Shown one piece after another: positions 61,474-64,000 of a stretch of DNA of 64,000 nucleotides. The notes below the pieces were generated by a model. That model ran no database searches, had not been told where the DNA came from, and saw only the letters and a list, made by a program, of their open reading frames with translations. Each line of letters opens with the position of its first letter. Positions within the stretch are counted from its first letter, which is position 1. The position numbers and the translations under genes are program-made. Source of the DNA: Tunturibacter gelidoferens (GTDB lineage: Bacteria > Acidobacteriota > Terriglobia > Terriglobales > Acidobacteriaceae); NCBI RefSeq assembly GCF_040358255.1, contig NZ_CP132938.1:1550001-1614000 (forward strand), given 5' to 3'.

Positions 61474-61619
61474 TGTCCTACCAGACGGGCCCACTACGCG
61501 TGGGGCGGTCACTTCGTGACTTGTATACCCCTTCGGTTGGCGCTCCCGTTGGTCGCGAGGGAAGATGATTCCGACCAACGGGAGGACCACGCGAAGCTTT
61601 AAAAAGGCGTGTGAACGCC
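61474..61619. repeat. dispersed element A, truncated inverted copy A4
   Basis: 146 bp. Left: TGTCCTACC, then GTCACTTCGTGAC. Core: arms CTCCCGTTGGTCG and CGACCAACGGGAG as in A3, with the loop inverted. Right: GGCGTGTGAACGCC ending at the mntH stop. It is A3 in the opposite direction, lacking the final outer end. Confidence 0.8.
61601..61619 (-). terminator. intrinsic terminator carried by element A4
   Basis: On the minus strand GGCGT-TCAC-ACGCC-TTTTT, one base after the mntH stop. It fits as the mntH terminator. Confidence 0.75.
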
Positions 61620-62957
61620 CTAGTGGTCGCGGAAGATTTGTATCAGGAGCCAGAGGTTTAATCCGGCGATGAGGAAGGCTACGGCGTAGCTTAGGAGCCT
61701 GGTTCGCGCGTGATTGACGAAGGGGCCCATCTTCGCCGGGTTGCTGGTGAAGGCTACCAGAGGGAAGACGGCAAAGCTCAACTGCATGCTTAGGATGACC
61801 TGGCTTAGGAGTAGCAGTTTAGAAGTGCCGCGCTCGCCGTAGAAGTAGGTGACGATGATGGTGGGGATGATGGCGAGAGAGCGGGTGATGAGCCGGCGCA
61901 GCCAGGGGGCGAGGCGAATGTGGAGGAAGCCCTCCATGACGATCTGGCCGGCTAGGGTTCCGGTGATGGTGGAGTTTTGACCGGAGGCGAGCAGGGCGAG
62001 GGCGAACATGGTGCTGGCTCCGGCGAAGCCCAGCATGGGGGTGAGGAGCTTGTAGGCGTCGTTGATCTCGGCGACCTCGTAGTGGCCTGCGCGATGAAAG
62101 ACGGCTGCGGCGAGGATGAGGATTGCGGCGTTGACGAAGAGGGCGAGCATGAGGGCGGTTGCGGAGTCGATGTTGGCGAAGCGGATGGCTTCGCGTTTGC
62201 CCTGCTCGGTGCGCGGGTAGTTTCGCGTCTGGACGATGGAGGAGTGGAGATAGAGGTTGTGCGGCATGACGGTGGCGCCGAGGATGCTGATGGCGATGTA
62301 GAGCATCTCAGGGTCGGTAATGATGGCCTTGGAGGGGATGACGAGGTTGCGGGCGATGGGGAGCCAGTCGGGGTGCGAGAGCAGGACTTCGACGCCGAAG
62401 AGAGCGGCGATGGTGCCGATGAGGGTGATGACGAGGGCTTCGAGATAGCGGAAGCCGCGGTTTTGGAGGAGCAGGATGAGCAGGACGTCGGTGCCGGTGA
62501 TGAGGACGCCGAGCATAAGGGGAATGTGGAAGAGGAGTTGGAGGGCGATGGCGGAGCCGATGACTTCGGCGAGGTCGCAGGCGCCGATGGCGATCTCGGC
62601 GAAGAGCCAGAGAAGGATGTTGGTGGGGCGGCTGTAGGTTTCGCGGCAGGACTGGGCTAGGTCGCGTTCGGTGGCGATGCCGAGCTTGAGAGCGAGGCTT
62701 TGGAGGAGGATCGCCATCAGGTTGGAGAGCATGATGACGAAGAGGAGGGTGTATCCGTATTTGGACCCGCCGGCGAGGTCGGTTGCCCAGTTTCCAGGGT
62801 CCATGTAGCCGACGGAGATCAGGAAGCCGGGGCCGAGAAAGCCGAAGAGGCGTCGCCAGAAGCCGGGAGACTGCGTGAGGCGTACCGAAGAGAATGCCTC
62901 CGGCAGGGACGGGCGCAGTTCGCGATTGAGTTCCTGGAGGGTTGGCATAGGCGGCAT
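61620..62957 (-). CDS. mntH: Nramp manganese transporter
   Basis: A 445-residue inner-membrane transporter of the Nramp family with about 11 helices. The metal motif [12 protein letters not shown] (helix 1) and the [13 protein letters not shown] motif (helix 6) are intact. It imports Mn2+ with protons. A TAACC-N2-GGTTA palindrome lies 40 bp upstream and the divergently numbered MntR-type regulator is next on the same strand, both pointing to metal-dependent control. ATG 62957 or 62948 may be the start. Confidence 0.95.
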   Translation of the reverse strand: MPPMPTLQELNRELRPSLPEAFSSVRLTQSPGFWRRLFGFLGPGFLISVGYMDPGNWATDLAGGSKYGYTLLFVIMLSNLMAILLQSLALKLGIATERDLAQSCRETYSRPTNILLWLFAEIAIGACDLAEVIGSAIALQLLFHIPLMLGVLITGTDVLLILLLQNRGFRYLEALVITLIGTIAALFGVEVLLSHPDWLPIARNLVIPSKAIITDPEMLYIAISILGATVMPHNLYLHSSIVQTRNYPRTEQGKREAIRFANIDSATALMLALFVNAAILILAAAVFHRAGHYEVAEINDAYKLLTPMLGFAGASTMFALALLASGQNSTITGTLAGQIVMEGFLHIRLAPWLRRLITRSLAIIPTIIVTYFYGERGTSKLLLLSQVILSMQLSFAVFPLVAFTSNPAKMGPFVNHARTRLLSYAVAFLIAGLNLWLLIQIFRDH

Positions 62958-62996
62958 TGGTACGTGCAGTCTTAAATGCAGTATGCCACATTTAGT

Positions 62997-63008
62997 TAAC
63001 CGAGGTTA
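62997..63008. promoter_or_regulatory. MntR/DtxR-type operator upstream of mntH
   Basis: TAACC-GA-GGTTA, a perfect 5-bp inverted repeat. It overlaps the stop codon of mntR (63006-63008) and lies 40 bp from the mntH start. It matches the palindrome in front of mntR. Confidence 0.7.
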
Positions 63009-63713
63009 TGTTTTTTTACGTCGCCTTGGTTCATCTGTTTCTCTGGATGCCGGATTGGGCCGTACCCAGACCCTGATGGCGGCGGATTGGCCGAGGGTCA
63101 CGGAGCCGTTGGGGGTTTTGATCTGCATGGTGTTGTCGTAGTTGCGTCTCTGGACGCGGACGGCGACCTTGGGTCCTATTCCGAGCTCGTGAAGAAACTC
63201 GAGCAGGCCGGAGTCTCGTTCGTAGAGACTTGCGACGACGTAGTCGGTGTTCTCGGTTGCTTCGGAGAGAGCGACGAGGCCTCGGCGTTTGATCTGCGCG
63301 GGGGTCTCTGGGAGAACCTTGTTGCCGTGGGGGCAGTCGCCGGCTTCGCCGAGTTTTTCGATGAGCTTGGCTTCGAATGCGGGGGAGATGGCGTGTTCGA
63401 GGCGCTCGGCCTCGGTGTGGATCTGATGCCACTCCATGCCGAACATCTCGGAAAGCATGCGTTCGACGAGATGATGACGGAGAGCGGTGCGGTGGGCGGC
63501 CTCTCGTCCTTTAGTGGTGAGTTTGAGGGCCCCTTCGCGGCCAGCCTCGATGTAGCCGTCCTCGCGCAGGCGCTTTACGGCCTTGGTCACGGCGGGAGCG
63601 GAGACCTCCAGCCACTGGGCCAGCAAGGCTGCAATGACAGTGTGGCCCTCGCTTTCGGCTTCAATGATCGCCTTGAGGTAATCTTCCTTCGAGACTGTGA
63701 TTTCCTGCGACAT
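63006..63713 (-). CDS. mntR: DtxR/MntR-family metal-dependent regulator
   Basis: A 235-residue three-part regulator: an N-terminal winged helix (LLAQWLEVSAPAVTKAVKRLREDGYIE), a dimer and metal domain with HQIHTEAERLEHAIS and DCPHGNKVLP, and a C-terminal FeoA/SH3-like part (GIGPKVAVRVQRRNYDNTM). It represses uptake genes when the metal (Mn2+ or Fe2+) is plentiful. A second copy of the operator palindrome lies 10 bp before its start, so it probably controls itself. It is 48 bp upstream of mntH. Confidence 0.93.
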   Translation of the reverse strand: MSQEITVSKEDYLKAIIEAESEGHTVIAALLAQWLEVSAPAVTKAVKRLREDGYIEAGREGALKLTTKGREAAHRTALRHHLVERMLSEMFGMEWHQIHTEAERLEHAISPAFEAKLIEKLGEAGDCPHGNKVLPETPAQIKRRGLVALSEATENTDYVVASLYERDSGLLEFLHELGIGPKVAVRVQRRNYDNTMQIKTPNGSVTLGQSAAIRVWVRPNPASRETDEPRRRKKT

Positions 63714-63722
63714 GATTGCAAG

Positions 63723-63736
63723 TTAACCATGGTAAA
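63723..63736. promoter_or_regulatory. MntR/DtxR-type operator upstream of mntR
   Basis: TTAACC-AT-GGTAAA, an imperfect inverted repeat with the TAACC-N2-GGTWA core shared with the mntH site. It lies 10 bp upstream of the mntR start. Confidence 0.68.
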
Positions 63737-63770
63737 GCGGATTTGTCATCGGTCGAGATGATCTTTTGGG

Positions 63771-63980
63771 GGGAAGAACGGCAAACGGCTGGGTGTTGGG
63801 TTGGAAGGTTCGAACGGTATGGGTAGGTGGAAGGTGTCGGGATCCTTCACTGCGTTCAGGATGACGACAAAAACAAACTGCGGATCCTTCCCCATTCGAC
63901 TTCGCTCAGGGTCAAGATGAACGACAAGAACGAACTAAGGATCCGTCCCATTCGACTTCGCTCAGGGGCAGGATGACGAC
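63771..63980. repeat. composite repeat C, copy C2, with REP-like units to the window end
   Basis: Begins GGGAAGAACGGCAA like C1, continues with GGTATGGGTA and GATCCTTCACTGCGTTCAGG, then two further REP-like units around CATTCGACTTCGCTCAGG at about 63892 and 63949. A piece of the B family (GGTCGAGATGAT) precedes it. No gene follows before the end of the window. Confidence 0.78.
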
Positions 63981-64000
63981 TTCAAATAATCGCCTTTCCC

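Noticed and set aside
1..64000. CRISPR array, tRNA, rRNA or prophage
   Set aside because: No regularly spaced repeat-spacer pattern, no cloverleaf with a GGTTCRA loop in any gap, and no phage structural or integrase gene was seen. The tandem 23-mers at 47512 have no spacers.

Overview
The window looks like chromosomal DNA of an acidobacterium of the Terriglobales type (Edaphobacter, Granulicella or Terriglobus relatives). This is inferred from the gene content, namely a bactofilin starting MWKPN, large S9 peptidases, a SpoIIE phosphatase with an RsbW-like kinase and a CarboxypepD_reg protein. The many short hairpin repeats between genes and the GC-rich codon use point the same way. No rRNA, tRNA, CRISPR array, phage, plasmid or transposase gene was seen.

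Region by region: (1) 0-2 kb holds a partner-switching pair, a partial anti-sigma kinase and a GAF-SpoIIE phosphatase. (2) 2-17 kb is a surface polysaccharide locus: dTDP-rhamnose synthesis (rfbB-rfbA-rfbD and a divergent rfbC), a GmhB-like phosphatase, a priming sugar transferase, an SLBB export protein, a GT2 glycosyltransferase and a PAP2-Wzi fusion. A DciA-like (DUF721) gene and gatC-gatA sit inside it. (3) 17-26.5 kb carries transport and small-protein genes: a YeiH exporter with an unlisted 37-residue membrane peptide upstream, CHAD, FmdE, CBS, SulP, a secreted protein interrupted by an in-frame TGA, bactofilin, a DUF2752/GYF pair and a lipid kinase. (4) 26.5-30 kb is a KdpDE system whose KdpD is split into two genes on opposite strands. 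(5) 30-37 kb is an RND efflux operon with a divergent LysR regulator. (6) 37-46.5 kb has a degenerate receiver, YceI, pirin, MarR, a membrane CarboxypepD_reg protein, a flavodoxin-like protein, an OPT transporter, ComF and an HNH nuclease. (7) 46.5-58 kb holds secreted proteins of unknown function, an orphan histidine kinase, an S9 peptidase, RecX, an S4-domain protein, DUF429 and an isoprenylcysteine methyltransferase-like protein, separated by many repeats. (8) 58-64 kb has alaS with an unusual insert, then mntH and its DtxR/MntR regulator with matching operator palindromes.

The most unusual signals are not in the well-known genes. At least four families of dispersed elements occupy the gaps: a ~195-bp element with 47-bp inverted ends and a built-in terminator, a hairpin family whose arms differ but stay paired, a 23-mer REP-like family that also appears inside a peptidase gene, and GTGGT-rich arrays about 110-120 bp upstream of two unrelated genes. 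Others are the in-frame TGA at 22855-22857, the compositionally foreign block inside alaS, the divergently split KdpD and the small peptide before yeiH. I did not find a complete, clearly new multi-gene system such as a defence island or a new biosynthetic cluster.
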